Source: Bathymodiolus brooksi (Eukaryota; Mollusca; Bivalvia; Mytilida; Modiolidae). Taken from it: 64,000 bases of DNA. The notes below the pieces were generated by a model. It saw nothing but the letters and a program-made list of their open reading frames with translations, was not told the origin of the DNA and did not search any database. Within the stretch, counting starts at the first letter, position 1. Every line of letters begins with the position of its first letter. Positions 24,801-34,024 of the stretch are shown here, one piece after another. The DNA is taken from NCBI GenBank assembly GCA_963680875.1, contig OY804590.1:22568640-22632639 (forward strand), read 5' to 3'. Made by a program: the position numbers and the translations under genes.

Positions 24801-25756
24801 CTCTATTGTGCTCTTTCCAAATAAAATATTATTATTAATATTATTATTAGTGATGGGAATCGGTAACATTTTCAAGATCGATGATCGTTATATCAACATC
24901 GACTGATGATCGATCATCGGTGACAATTGCCTGCTAAATGTATTTACTGACTATAATTAATCAAATAGTCTTTATTTCAAGAGTATGATTGACAAAAGTA
25001 AAGATATGAATAAAATTGTATCATAAATATATAAACTATATTTTTTCCATTAGTAAACAACTTAGAAAATAACAAAAGATCGTTTTCCATGTGTAACACC
25101 TGATATAGATAGATAAATAATAGACTAGTCCTAATATGTGTTTGACAAAAGTAAAGATTTGAATAAAATCAAATAATATCTTTACAAACCACAATTTTTC
25201 CATTTGTAAACATTAACTACCAGATGTTTGTCAGTATGACTATGAGGGCAAAAAAAACCAGCTGGGATAAAACTGCAATATTTTTGTCAGTATGGAGACA
25301 AGATAAAAAAAACAACCAAAGAACAAAGTTAATATATTTTAGACACTAGAATCAGAATCGACCACAAAGTTTAAGAATCGATCATCGGATCGTATGATGA
25401 CGTCCGACTGATTAGTCGATGTTTCCGATGATCGGTACACCACTAATTATTATATTATCATTATAACCAATACAATTTCTCTTGTCATACAGAAATGATA
25501 TATAACCAGTACAATTTCTCTTGTCACTATTTCCAAACAAAACACAATAATCCAGTTTTAATCCTATTATAAGTGTGATGACTTTGTTGTTTACATGAAA
25601 CATACCCGATGCCAAACGATACCAACGACGACAAACAAGCATTGAAGACTTTAAATCTCTGTAAGGGGATATTTTGGAGAGAATATACTCCATTATTTCC
25701 TCTGGGAGATCATCTATTGTAGCATTTGCCATCCTCTGTTCAACATCCATCTCCAT
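15760..25756 (-). CDS. FBXO42: F-box/kelch protein, FBXO42 orthologue, 5' six coding exons (partial)
   Basis: Substrate adaptor of an SCF (SKP1-CUL1-F-box) ubiquitin ligase; human FBXO42 is reported to target p53. Six exons join in phase: 25606-25756, 20721-20957, 19309-19412, 18334-18500, 17668-17764 and 15760-15816 (813 nt, 271 codons). The start ATG at 25756 has an in-frame TGA 24 bases upstream. Residues 17-50 are the F-box ([16 protein letters not shown]). Kelch repeats follow, with FGG doublets in [34 protein letters not shown] and VIFGGSS. The protein breaks off at [10 protein letters not shown], about residue 300 of a human protein of roughly 717, so the remaining exons must lie left of position 1. 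The intron after exon 6 would then contain the whole 15-kb satellite region. Gene identity is from recognised sequence similarity. Confidence 0.93.
16255..16435. mobile_element. Small palindromic element (MITE-like)
   Basis: Ends are inverted copies (taattaagtgattaacgat and atcgttaatcacttaat), and an inner hairpin has arms gatgttttttaaaactcgag and gagatgactgag-type sequence up to ttttaaaaaacatc. No coding capacity. Confidence 0.55.
16557..16712 (-). mobile_element. SINE family A, partial
   Basis: Minus-strand copy of the SINE whose tail is tatttcagttatatcatgg and whose middle has gtttcctccaccaataaaa; decayed before the tRNA-like head. A 81-codon frame across it is a shadow. Confidence 0.7.
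16915..17255 (-). mobile_element. Hairpin MITE, copy 1
   Basis: One end is a long near-perfect hairpin (17095-17252, arms with aaggaatattagaaattgtt and aacaatttcaaatattcctt, inner arms cagtttacgc and gcgtaaacag). The other end is the single-copy arm aatctgattggctaaatccg. A second copy lies reversed at 36505-36860. Confidence 0.75.
17256..17667. other. Intron 5 flank, nothing further recognised
   Basis: AT-rich intron sequence between the hairpin MITE and FBXO42 exon 5. No repeats or frames worth naming. Confidence 0.5.
17668..17764 (-). CDS. FBXO42: FBXO42 exon 5 (kelch)
   Basis: Acceptor taatttcag, donor gtagga. Reads [20 protein letters not shown] and PSPRFGQTQ, the standard NDLW blade strand. 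Confidence 0.9.
18100..18320 (-). mobile_element. SINE family B, partial
   Basis: Minus-strand copy recognisable from tagctcactgaaacaatg, tgctccactcagaaacatta and accatggcaagaacaa; the head is missing. It sits just beside FBXO42 exon 4 in intron 4. Confidence 0.7.
18334..18500 (-). CDS. FBXO42: FBXO42 exon 4 (kelch)
   Basis: Acceptor tttgcag, donor gtaagt. Reads [20 protein letters not shown] and [18 protein letters not shown], with FGGSS at the blade end. Confidence 0.92.
18575..18752 (-). mobile_element. SINE family B with internal deletion
   Basis: Keeps the tail (gagcaatttccaggcatatc) and the tRNA-like head (gaacccacaatctaccacac, agcatgctcaccacaa) but lacks the middle. Confidence 0.7.
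19309..19412 (-). CDS. FBXO42: FBXO42 exon 3 (kelch)
   Basis: Reads [18 protein letters not shown] and [16 protein letters not shown]; donor gtgagt. Phase fits both neighbours. Confidence 0.92.
19523..19821 (-). mobile_element. SINE family A, full length
   Basis: Tail gtttaacgccactttcaac, middle gccagttttattggtggagg, and tRNA-like head ending in catgatcacgactgccccc. Its promoter side lies at high coordinate. Confidence 0.8.
19838..20215 (-). mobile_element. SINE family B, near full length
   Basis: Runs from the gtgagtgatagctgtttaac tail through tgatgatatctgcttt and ccttaatgctgcatgctt to the tRNA-like head (caggactcaaacccacaatc, then gagcatggtaaccattatac). In plus sense of the element, the head has gtaatggtta (A-box region) and a B-box-like gggttyga. 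Confidence 0.82.
20216..20720. other. Intron 2, nothing recognised
   Basis: Plain AT-rich intron DNA between SINE B and FBXO42 exon 2. Confidence 0.5.
20721..20957 (-). CDS. FBXO42: FBXO42 exon 2 (first kelch repeat)
   Basis: Acceptor tatatttcag, donor gtttgt. Reads [19 protein letters not shown] and [19 protein letters not shown], the conserved first kelch blade. Confidence 0.92.
21376..21471. mobile_element. 96-bp foldback MITE, hAT-like, with poly-G centre
   Basis: Perfect terminal inverted repeats (cacaggcacttgtttctatc and its complement) flank a run of about 24 G and a purine tract. The flanks carry an 8-bp direct duplication, gctaaaac, at 21368-21375 and 21472-21479. TIR plus 8-bp target duplication is the hAT signature. 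Confidence 0.82.
22320..23484. mobile_element. Mutator-like (MULE) non-autonomous element with 9-bp TSD
   Basis: 1165 bp. Ends are ggcactggctacgattacc and its complement, with inverted repeats about 165-175 bp long (22320-22497 and 23325-23484). The 9-bp duplication taataaatt is at 22311-22319 and 23485-23493. Long TIRs plus a 9-bp duplication are the MULE pattern. It interrupts the LINE reading frame exactly. The interior carries a broken coding segment described separately. Confidence 0.85.
22694..23182 (+). pseudogene. Broken MULE-borne ORF: FAR1-like start and PHD-like finger
   Basis: From ATG at 22694 the frame reads [20 protein letters not shown], which resembles the start of FAR1/MULE DNA-binding domains. 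After a slip at an A-run near 22960 a second frame reads [20 protein letters not shown], then WNHLKCVG and YWLC. The spacing of cysteines and histidine fits a PHD-type zinc finger, and the last CxxC (CRQC) is displaced by a short duplication of tactggctatgc near 23120. It is probably part of the ancestral transposase or an accessory ORF. Family labels are inference. Confidence 0.55.
23548..24667. mobile_element. Second long-TIR element nested in the same LINE
   Basis: 1120 bp with inverted repeats of about 300 bp (23548-23858 and 24368-24667), starting tagtccgagattcc and ending ggaatcttggacta. Weaker pairing (cattgcatgatgggag with cgcaatgtatcatggg) extends further inward. Flanks tcctaatgg and tcctaataa suggest an 8-9-bp target duplication. 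The interior has no convincing gene. Confidence 0.75.
24851..25605. other. FBXO42 intron 1, proximal part
   Basis: AT-rich. Short inverted blocks with cgatgatcg and gatcatcgg occur at about 24880-24920 and 25375-25440 (gatgatcgg, accgatgatc), so 24845-25445 may be another TIR element of about 600 bp with weak ends. No exon seen. Confidence 0.45.
25606..25756 (-). CDS. FBXO42: FBXO42 exon 1 (start codon and F-box)
   Basis: Encodes 50 residues from [16 protein letters not shown] through [10 protein letters not shown] and ends one base into a glycine codon; donor gtatgt. The F-box LPEE and the CRRWYRL helix are plain. An upstream in-frame stop supports this start. Confidence 0.92.
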
Positions 25757-26220
25757 CTTAAAACATATGTATGGAATTCAGACTGCTGAAAAACTGCCAA
25801 ACCATGCAACAACAAGTAAGGAAAACGTCAGAGATGTTCCAAACAGATCAAAATACTTCCGGTATTAAAAAAAGGTTCCTGATGCTCCGAGTAAATAACA
25901 AGTGTACGACCGTTTGTCTAAAGATGCCTCAGAATAAATTGGATAAAATCAAACTAACAGAATAATATAAATCTAGAAACAAAATAAAGTTGAAATTCTA
26001 AACAAAAAAATCATGCCATAAAAATGAAAATCTTACAAAAAGTAAATTTGATATCCAGAGTGAAAATCATTCATTCATGATCATGAACAAGATATTTTTT
26101 CAACAAATTCTTGGAAAACATTACATATGGAATATTATTTTATCTGATATAATTGAAAAATATATATTCGGTAACACATGGAGATATTAAAACAGTGGTT
26201 TCTTTTTTTTAAACAGTAAT
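25757..26220. other. Upstream region of FBXO42
   Basis: Contains the presumed 5' UTR and promoter on the minus strand. No TATA box or other motif could be assigned. Two overlapping 64-codon plus frames are judged chance. Confidence 0.4.
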
Positions 26221-27360
26221 CAGAACTGAGGAAGGGAGATTTATTGTGATATTTTGGGTAAAATAAATATGCTTTCTTTTACAGAAAGAGTTCGTCTATT
26301 AAAATTAAATCACGTGGTCAACATTTTTCATGGACATGCACCTGAATACCTATGTGAAAATCTTAATTTAACAATAACTTGACTAGAGGTGCTACAAATT
26401 TAACTTTTTTAGTTCCAAGTGGAAATACTTGTAATAAAAATAGTTTTGTATATAATGCTATTCTTGACTGGAACACTATACAATACAATACAATACAATA
26501 CAATAAGCTTTATTTAAAGTCGGAAAACATCAAACTTTACAACATAAGCTCTAATGAGCTTTTAAATCCGACATAAGAATATGCATATATAAACAATAAA
26601 ACAAAAACATGCACACAATATTTGTAAAAAAAAAAAAAAAACATTGTCATATTAATTTTTCTTATGAAATTTCAAACCATATTGAAATATGAAAGCTGAT
26701 TTAAAACATAGCAGTAGCAGAAGCATAATTTAAAAGCACATTATATATTGATGTGAATAAACAAAAAGCATGGATAAAATGAGACACATAGAAACCAAAA
26801 CTTTAAAAGCACATGCATCTATATCTAAAAATATTAAAAATAAAGCAAAAAAGTATGGAAATAACTTAAAATCATGCACAGAAGTGCAGTGACATGAGCT
26901 GCCATTCCAAGAGTTTATTAAACTCTTAAATTAATTGAAAGATGTTTCTTTCCTGAAATGGTCTGGTAGCTCATTCCAAGTTTTTGAAGCATAGTATCTA
27001 AAAGAGTTCAATCCATACCGGGTAGTCTTGACTGTTGGTATATGTGCTGTATTGCTGTACCTAAAATTATATTTATTATTTTTTAAAGTTACAAGATCAT
27101 GTAGATATTGAGGGGTTTCCTTATTTATAATTTTAAATGTTTCAATAGCTATATAAACTATATAACTCCTTGACTGGAACAATTTGCCAATCAATATAAA
27201 AAATATTTCAAATAAACCTGCATTCAAAACAGCAGTTGAAAATTATTTAAAATAGCCAGAAATAGAGAATTGGATGATTTTAGCTATGATTTTAAAATCT
27301 TATGTGTATAGTCATAATATATATATTTAGGTTCCTATTTAGTGCTGAATATTATACTTA
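26221..27360 (+). mobile_element. LINE fragment on plus strand, split by another LINE
   Basis: The reverse transcriptase C-terminus reads VVNIFHGHAPEYLCENLNLT, then TRGATNLTFLVPSGN, then AILDWNN. It continues after the inserted element as LPINIKNISNKPAFKTAVEN. The order matches the TRG...WN.LP...FK end of many LINE ORF2 proteins. At least one frameshift is present. Confidence 0.75.
26476..27168 (-). mobile_element. 5'-truncated LINE inserted into the plus-strand LINE
   Basis: Flanked by a 13-bp duplication, cttgactggaaca, at 26463-26475 and 27169-27181. It runs on the minus strand, encodes ETPQYLHDLVTLKNNKYNFR, then NSFRYYASKTWNELPDHF, and ends in a tattg tandem tail (26480-26505 as caata repeats). 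Tail, truncation and target duplication together show a target-primed insertion. Confidence 0.87.
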
Positions 27361-27668
27361 GTCAATTAAAAAATATATATTTACAAGTTGGAAGTAAGCC
27401 TTCGGGATTTATGAGTTATCCAAAGCAGTTATGAACTGTTCTTAAATCTAATTATTTTATTTGTTCTATGTACATTGCAGCGAAAATATGTATTGGTACG
27501 AGCTTTTGGAAATCGATTTTCATGAAGATACCGGTAAGTTTACTTCTTCTTCTTCCGTTGAGAGTCCTCTGTCATCTGATTGACTATTCTGCGGCCACTT
27601 TGGGTGTGCGCATGTAGAAACTAACTGTGCAGAATATTTACAGTGAGGTTAAAAACGGCACTGGCAGC

Positions 27669-28567
27669 TTACTGACGGAGGCAAGCCTTGAAAGCTTCAA
27701 GACTCAGTGCCCCAACACTGGCGTCCTTTAGAGCATTCCAATCCTTGGTGGTTTTTGGATAGAATGATTCCTTCCATATAGATGTTTTGCATAATGGAAT
27801 GCTGAATGCCAGTGTGTTACAATTTCTTGATGGTCTTTGGAGTGGTATAAGTTTGTCACTAGTGTCAACATTTGTTAGATTTTTCGTCATTTTATACATC
27901 ATAGTAAGCCGGGAGTTTGTTCTTCGGCTTTCTAGAGATGGCCATTCAAGCTGATCGAGCATATCACTAACAGATGAGGTGTTGTGGTATCTGTTAGCGA
28001 CGTATCTTGCGGCTCTTCTTTGTATCATTTCTTGGAGTTGCTTATCCTGTTGTTGATGTGGATCCCATACTGCACTAGAATATTCAGGCTAAGGATGGTC
28101 TCACTAGTGACTCAGTGATAAGCCCTTTCTTTGACTGATTTGTTGGCAATATTCAGATTTCTCTTGAGGAAGCCGATGGTAGAGTTTGCTTTGTTGCAGA
28201 TGTTGTTGATTTGCGGTCCCCATTTTAGATCAGATGTTATTGTACAGCCGAGATATTTTGCTGAGGTAACATTTTCAAGTGAATGTCCGTGGAGAGTGTA
28301 GTTGAACTTTATTGGATTTCTTTTCTTTGTAATAGTTAGAACATTGCATTTTTCTGGATGGAATGCCATTAACCATGATGTTTCCCATTTTGTTAGCTTA
28401 TCTAGATCTGATTGAAGCGTTTTTGCATCTTGGTCTGATGAAATTGTCAAGTATGCAATTATGGCAATTATGTCGCCTGCGAAAAGTCTCACTTTTGATG
28501 GTCCGAGACGTTCACCTATATAATAGAACGGATTCATAGACTGATATGCGTAACATAGATATAACAA
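27669..28567 (-). mobile_element. LINE reverse transcriptase fragment with broken active site
   Basis: A minus-strand frame reads SKVRLFAGDI where a functional enzyme has an F/YADD box. It then reads FHPEKCNVLTITKKRN, then SAKYLGCTITSDLKWG. A frameshift near 28090 joins EYSSAVWDPHQQQDKQLQEM and IQRRAARYVANRYHN, ending at LEAFKACLRQ. It is truncated upstream of the palm domain. The clade looks jockey/CR1-like but is not settled. Confidence 0.82.
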
Positions 28568-28886
28568 TAATATTAGTAAATAAATAACAATTGGAAAATA
28601 CCGGATATGTTATACTTATTTTAAATACATTTCCGTGTGACTTTCATTCCGGAGTTCTTTTGACTTTACCTAGATTACATTAAACATTATTTATTGGATA
28701 AAAATACATGCAAAAGTAAATATCACATGTGTTTTGTTGAGGTATGCTATCTCCCAAGGAATAGTTTATGCCTATAACTTAAGAAGAGTGGCGCTATTCT
28801 TTTGAATACTAATTACAGTGTCTTGCAGTTGACAATATTCTCTATCTCAGTACGATATCTGTATTACTGTAATCACAAAAAACAAC

Positions 28887-29115
28887 AAGGGCAACGCAAA
28901 GCGTGGCGTATCCCCTCGCCTAAAAAATTGACCTTTGACCTTGAAAATCAATAGGGTTCCAGATTCTCTTAAGGACTAAGTATGTACCAAGTTTCTTCAA
29001 AATTCATTGAAGGATGTTGATTCTAGAGTGTTCACAAGGATGTTACGGAAGGACGGATGGACGGATGGTAGCATTACTATATCCCTTTGCAACTTCGTTG
29101 GCGAGGGGATAAAAA
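28887..29115. mobile_element. Small element with tatcccctcgcc inverted ends
   Basis: Left part gcgtatcccctcgcc is inverted at the right as ggcgaggggata. Between lie tgacctttgaccttgaaaat and a ggacggatggacgg run. This repeat type is widespread in invertebrate genomes to my recollection; no coding capacity. Confidence 0.6.
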
Positions 29116-29880
29116 AGTCAAAATGTATTGAGTTTCTTGAATTGGACCTTGGGTATTGGGGTGGTAGCAGGTCAAATAGTCTCCAGTCAAATCGGCCCCA
29201 TGTTATATAAAATTAAATGGAAATACAGATATCTGACTTTGTTCTTTCTCCCGTGCTTGTTGGAGAAGCAAACATACCAATTTTTACAGTCTTTGGTTTG
29301 ACATATCATATTGTATTGAAAAATTATACTCTATTTGTTCCTAGTGACCAAAGCCTGCATTTCGAGTGTCATTCTTTCAAGTTGATCTGTGGTTCTTAGT
29401 GGCCAAATTGACGTACCCTATATGTCTATAAACCATTGGCTATGGTGAATTTTCGTGAACGCTTTAAAGTGAATTTTTAACAAAGGTATATGAAGTTGTT
29501 GATTTAAAGGAATTTGATTTGTGTTTACTGTATTTAATAGACAATAGAAAATAATTATCAATATAAAGATAATTATATAATTGTCAACAATCACATTTTA
29601 TGTAAATTACTAATCACTTAATTATGACATAAATTAATCATTAATTAATTTCATCCATAAAAAAAGAACCTGTTCATCAAGAAAAATAAAATTATACATG
29701 AATCTTTCAGCAAAAAATAAGAATTCATATTAATACATAATTTTTTATTCAATTTGAAATATGTGGCCAATTTGACTTTCATTTTGAGGCCATTTTGACT
29801 TGGGGCCGATTTGACTGGGTCCGATTTTTCATTCTTGCTTCTAGCACGATGGACCATGGACTCAATCCAGGGTCTAATCA
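29116..29880. other. Intergenic stretch, nothing firm
   Basis: AT-rich with taattaattaatca-like runs near 29630. Small frames on both strands have no recognisable domains. It may contain non-coding 5' exons of CCDC115. Confidence 0.4.
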
Positions 29881-30115
29881 AAAGTACGCAGCATTAAAGG
29901 ATGGAATCAAAATTGATTTGCTCAGAGTCCAGATAGTGTGTCCCAGGTGAGGGCAATGTCTGATTGTTGACTGTGCACTTAATTCAACTGTGTTTTTTGG
30001 TCTTGTACAAAAGAGACATCATCATCTCATCTAAAAGTAACTTTCTCTTGCCATGATATACAATGTACCTATACATATGTAACTGAAAATAGCTCAGCTA
30101 GAGTTAAAAATTAAT
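29880..30115 (+). mobile_element. SINE family B, partial
   Basis: Body and tail pieces (gagacatcatcatctcatct, taactttctcttgccatgat) in plus orientation, directly upstream of CCDC115. Confidence 0.65.
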
Positions 30116-30207
30116 CACTCTCTCACCTCTTTGACTTATCCCAGTAAACATGGTAAACTGCATTGGTAATAATTTTATAATTGCAGATTTGAAGAAATTA
30201 AAAGAAC

Positions 30208-30828
30208 ATGAGCGAGATTGAAGAGAACAAGATGGATACAATAAATGGTAAACTAGACAACATTTTAGTGGAGTTCTTCGAGACCCTTGGAAAGCTTTAT
30301 AAAGAACAAGCTAATCTTGAGAACATTATGAAAAATGGATTTTTGATGATGTCACGAGCAAGATACAACATGGGTACAAAGTCTGTTGGAATTTCACAAT
30401 ATGATGAGAGAAATATGAAAGCTTCTAAAATGGTTTCCATGACAACTGATGATGTTAATGGCAGGAAAACATTTGAATTTGTCAATCCAAGTGATTGTAC
30501 ATTTGATAGTTCTGATGAATCAAATGAATTGAAAGGATCTTCAGGATTAAGACAGAGAAAAAATGTTGGAAGTGAAAGAGTAGAAACATTAGGACCAGAA
30601 GGAGACCAATTAATTTCAAACGATTCAAATTCCAAAAATTGTAAAATTGACAATGATCCCATTAAATGGTTTGGAGTTTTAGTGCCACAAAGTTTACGTC
30701 AAAGTCAGGGATATTTCAAACAGGCAACAGAAACGGTGCTCAATGTTTCAAATTTAAAAATGAAGGTGCTGGATTTAAAAGACAAATACAAAAGTCTACA
30801 GAAAGAAAAGCATATGTTGTCTGATTAG
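30208..30828 (+). CDS. CCDC115: V-ATPase assembly factor CCDC115 (Vma22 family), complete in one exon
   Basis: 206 codons. In yeast and vertebrates this coiled-coil protein works with TMEM199/Vma12 to assemble the V0 sector of the vacuolar proton pump in the ER-Golgi, and loss disturbs Golgi glycosylation. The N-terminal helix is followed by the family signature SRARYNMGTKSVGISQY (about residues 49-65). A low-complexity acidic and serine-rich linker follows (about 90-150), then the second conserved block KWFGVLVPQSLRQSQGYF and a C-terminal coiled coil (SNLKMKVLDLKDKYKSLQKE). An in-frame TAA lies nine bases before the ATG, fixing the start. A plausible acceptor (ttataattgcag) just upstream suggests a spliced 5' UTR. 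Human CCDC115 is about 180 residues, so length agrees. It stands alone on the plus strand between two minus-strand genes. Confidence 0.92.
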   Translation: MSEIEENKMDTINGKLDNILVEFFETLGKLYKEQANLENIMKNGFLMMSRARYNMGTKSVGISQYDERNMKASKMVSMTTDDVNGRKTFEFVNPSDCTFDSSDESNELKGSSGLRQRKNVGSERVETLGPEGDQLISNDSNSKNCKIDNDPIKWFGVLVPQSLRQSQGYFKQATETVLNVSNLKMKVLDLKDKYKSLQKEKHMLSD

Positions 30829-31287
30829 TGAAAGAAAGACAAAAAAACATGAACAAGGACAAAATCTGTTTCAAATATGTTAATCAAGATACAAATGTAG
30901 TATAGCCACAAGAAAGAAACTTATTTCTAAATATATGTCTAGATGCAGAATGATTGAAAAATTTAAAATAGAGAAAAAAATATTTGTCCTTGTATACAAA
31001 TATTTAACAACATCAGTGGGAGTAAAGTACATATTAAAGATGAACATATTCGGGGAAATATAATAGTTGTTATTTTAGAAATAATTAAAGATAAAGATAC
31101 ATTGGAAATTGAAATTGATTTTAAAAATATGTAATCAGGGTGTCAGATAAATTACATGTGCAATTTGTTTTTTGTTGTTGTTGTAAATGATGTAATTGTT
31201 GAATTACGGTAATTAAAAATGCTTTACACATGTTCATGATATTACAATGTACTTTCTAAAACATATATTCAATTTATATTGTATTTG
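30829..31287 (+). other. Probable CCDC115 3' UTR
   Basis: AT-rich, no frames. No canonical aataaa was seen at a convincing place, so the transcript end is not set. Confidence 0.4.
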
Positions 31288-31445
31288 TTATCGTTCAGGC
31301 GAGGTGTATTCGATACAACATTATGTGATAAAGTTTGTCAGTGACTTGTGACAGGTTGTTAGTTTTCTTCTGGTACTCCAGTTTCCTCCACTAATAAAAT
31401 GGACTGCCACGATGTAGCTGAATTATTGTTGAAAGTGGTGTTAAA
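31288..31445 (+). mobile_element. SINE family A, 3' half
   Basis: Contains tattcgatacaacattatg, then gtttgtcagtgacttgtgac, then ccactaataaaatgg, and ends at tgaaagtggtgttaaacacc. The next satellite begins exactly at this end. Confidence 0.75.
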
Positions 31446-33495
31446 CACCATAACCTTAATCCTGTAACCTCATAATGTGTTGTCTGGCACAATGCTGACA
31501 GTATTTGTAAGATTACTTCACCCGTAACACCATAACCCTAATCCTGTAACCTCATAATGTGTTGTCTGGCACAATGATGACAGTATTTGTAAGATTACTT
31601 CACCCGTAACACCATAACCCTAATCCTGTAACCTCATAATGTGTTGTGTGGCACAATGATGTCAGTATTTGTAAGATTACTTCACCCGTAACACCATAAC
31701 CCTAATCCTGTAACCTCATAATGTGTTGTGTGGCACAATGATGTCAGTATTTGTAAGATTACTTCACCCGTAACACCATAACCCTTATCCTATAACCTCA
31801 TAATGTGTTGTGTGGCACAATGATGTCAGTATTTGTAAGATTACTTCACCCGTAACACCATAACCCTAATCCTGTAACCTCATAATGTGTTGTGTGGCAC
31901 AATGATGACAGTATTTGTAAGATTACTTCACCCGTAACACCATAACCCTAATTCTGTAACCTCATAATGTGTTGTGTGGCACAATGATGTCAGTATTTGT
32001 AAGATTACTTCACCCGTAACACCATAACCTTAATCCTGTAACCTCATAATGTGTTGTCTGGCACAATGATGTCAGTATTTGTAAGATTACTTCACCCGTA
32101 ACACCATAACCCTAATCCTGTAACCTCATAATGTGTTGTGTGGCACAATGATGACAGTATTTGTAAGATTACTTCACCCGTAGCACCATAACCCTAATCC
32201 TGTAACCTCATAATGTGTTGTGTGGCACAATGATGTCAGTATTTGTAAGATTACTTCACCCGTAACACCATAACCCTAATCCTGTAACCTCATAATGTGT
32301 TGTCTGGCACAATGATGACAGTATTTGTAAGATTACTTCACCCGTAACACCATAACCCTAATCCTGTAACCTCATAATGTGTTGTGTGGCACAATTATGA
32401 CAGTATTTGTAAGATTACTTCACCCATAACACCATAACCCTAATCCTGTAACCTCATAATGTGTTGTGTGGTACAATGATGTCAGTATTTGTAAGATTAC
32501 TTCACCCGTAACACCATAACCCTAATCCTGTAACCTCATAATGTGTTGTGTGGCACAATGATGTCAGTATTTGTAAGATTACTTCACCCGTAACACCATA
32601 ACCTTAATCCTGTAACCTCATAATGTGTTGTGTGGCACAATGATGACAGTATTTGTAAGATTACTTCACCCGTAACACCATAACCCTAATCCTGTAACCT
32701 CATAATGTGTTGTCTGGCACAATGATGTCAGTATTTGTAAGATTACTTCACCCGTAACACCATAACCCTAATCCTGTAACCTCATAATGTGTTGTGTGGC
32801 ACAATGATGACAGTATTTGTAAGATTACTTCACCCGTAACACCATAACCCTAATCCTGTAACCTCATAATGTGTTGTGTGGCACAATGATGTCAGTATTT
32901 GTAAGATTACTTCACCCGTAACACCATAACCCTAATCCTGTAACCTCATAATGTGTTGTCTGGCACAATGATGACAGTATTTGTAAGATTACTTCACCCG
33001 TAACACCATAACCCTAATCCTGTAACCTCATAATGTGTTGTGTGGCACAATGATGACAGTATTTGTAAGATTACTTCACCCATAACACCATAACCCTAAT
33101 CCTGTAACCTCATAATGTGTTGTGTGGTACAATGATGTCAGTATTTGTAAGATTACTTCACCCGTAACACCATAACCCTAATCCTGTAACCTCATAATGT
33201 ATTGTGTGGCACAATGATGACAGTATTTGTAAGATTACTTCACCCGTAACACCATAACCCTAATCCTGTAACCTCATAATGTGTTGTGTGGCACAATGAT
33301 GTCAGTATTTGTTAGATTACTTTACCCGTAACACCATAACCCTAATCCTGTAACCTCGTAATGTGTTGTCTGGCACAATGATGACAGTATTTGTAAGATT
33401 ACTTCACCCATAACACCATAACCCTAATCCTGTAACCTCATAATGTGTCGTGTGGCACAATGATGACAGTATTTGTAAGATTACTTCACCCGTAT
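31446..33495 (+). repeat. 82-bp satellite, about 25 copies
   Basis: Unit reads ataaccctaatcctgtaacc, then tcataatgtgttgtgtggca, then caatgatgtcagtatttgta, then agattacttcacccgtaacacc. Spacing is 82 bp throughout. Diagnostic variants (gtctgg or gtgtgg; gatgaca or gatgtca; ggtaca; cacccataac) repeat in the same order eight units apart, e.g. cacccataac at about 32421 and 33077, exactly 656 bp. No coding frame. Confidence 0.95.
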
Positions 33496-34020
33496 TTTGT
33501 TTACTTGTTGATAACCCTTCATCTGAGAACATATAATTTTATGCACCAAATAACATAAAAATGATGGCTGCCAGATATAGTGTTTAATTTAGAACACCCA
33601 AATAAACATCATGAATTAGTAAGAAAGGATATGGATGTAAATGAACATGATAAGACTATCCAACGTTACACTTAGAGACATGTATAAATTAAGTAAAGGA
33701 ATGGTGCTTTTATTCTCATTCTACATTCCACAGTCACAGTAGGGTCTTCAACAATGAGCATAACTCATACCCTAAAATGAGTGTGAAACGACCTCTTGAC
33801 CTGTAGTATACTTCTGCCGATACATGTACACGTTTGCAATAACTTAAGCATATATATATCTTATTGTCACAATGGAATAAATTATATCTTGTTGATTTTG
33901 AACTCCGATAAGTGTATTTTTTCCTTAACTCGTCCTAGAAAACTCAAATATTCGGTTTCGTTACAACATAATTATTGGTCTCCTGACTTTGTCACTTGGT
34001 TTGATTACATTTAAACCTCT
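33496..34020. other. Intergenic, nothing recognised
   Basis: Plain AT-rich sequence between two arrays. A 72-codon plus frame has no domain features. Confidence 0.4.
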
Positions 34021-34024
34021 TCAG

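Larger units (their letters stand above)
21690..24850 (+). mobile_element. Decayed 5'-truncated LINE carrying two nested insertions
   Basis: Three pieces (about 21690-22319, 23485-23547 and 24668-24850) read as one LINE. It encodes a stretch like [16 protein letters not shown], then [18 protein letters not shown], then the zinc-knuckle-like [18 protein letters not shown]. The frame continues across the first insertion as [17 protein letters not shown]. It ends in an att-rich simple repeat near 24827-24850. Stops interrupt the frame at several points. These are C-terminal motifs of LINE reverse transcriptase proteins; the clade is not assigned. Confidence 0.75.

Noticed and set aside
30297..30662. 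121-codon minus frame
   Set aside because: Antisense shadow of CCDC115.
31446..33495. Internal telomere repeat
   Set aside because: Each unit holds only one ccctaa word; the repeat unit is 82 bp.
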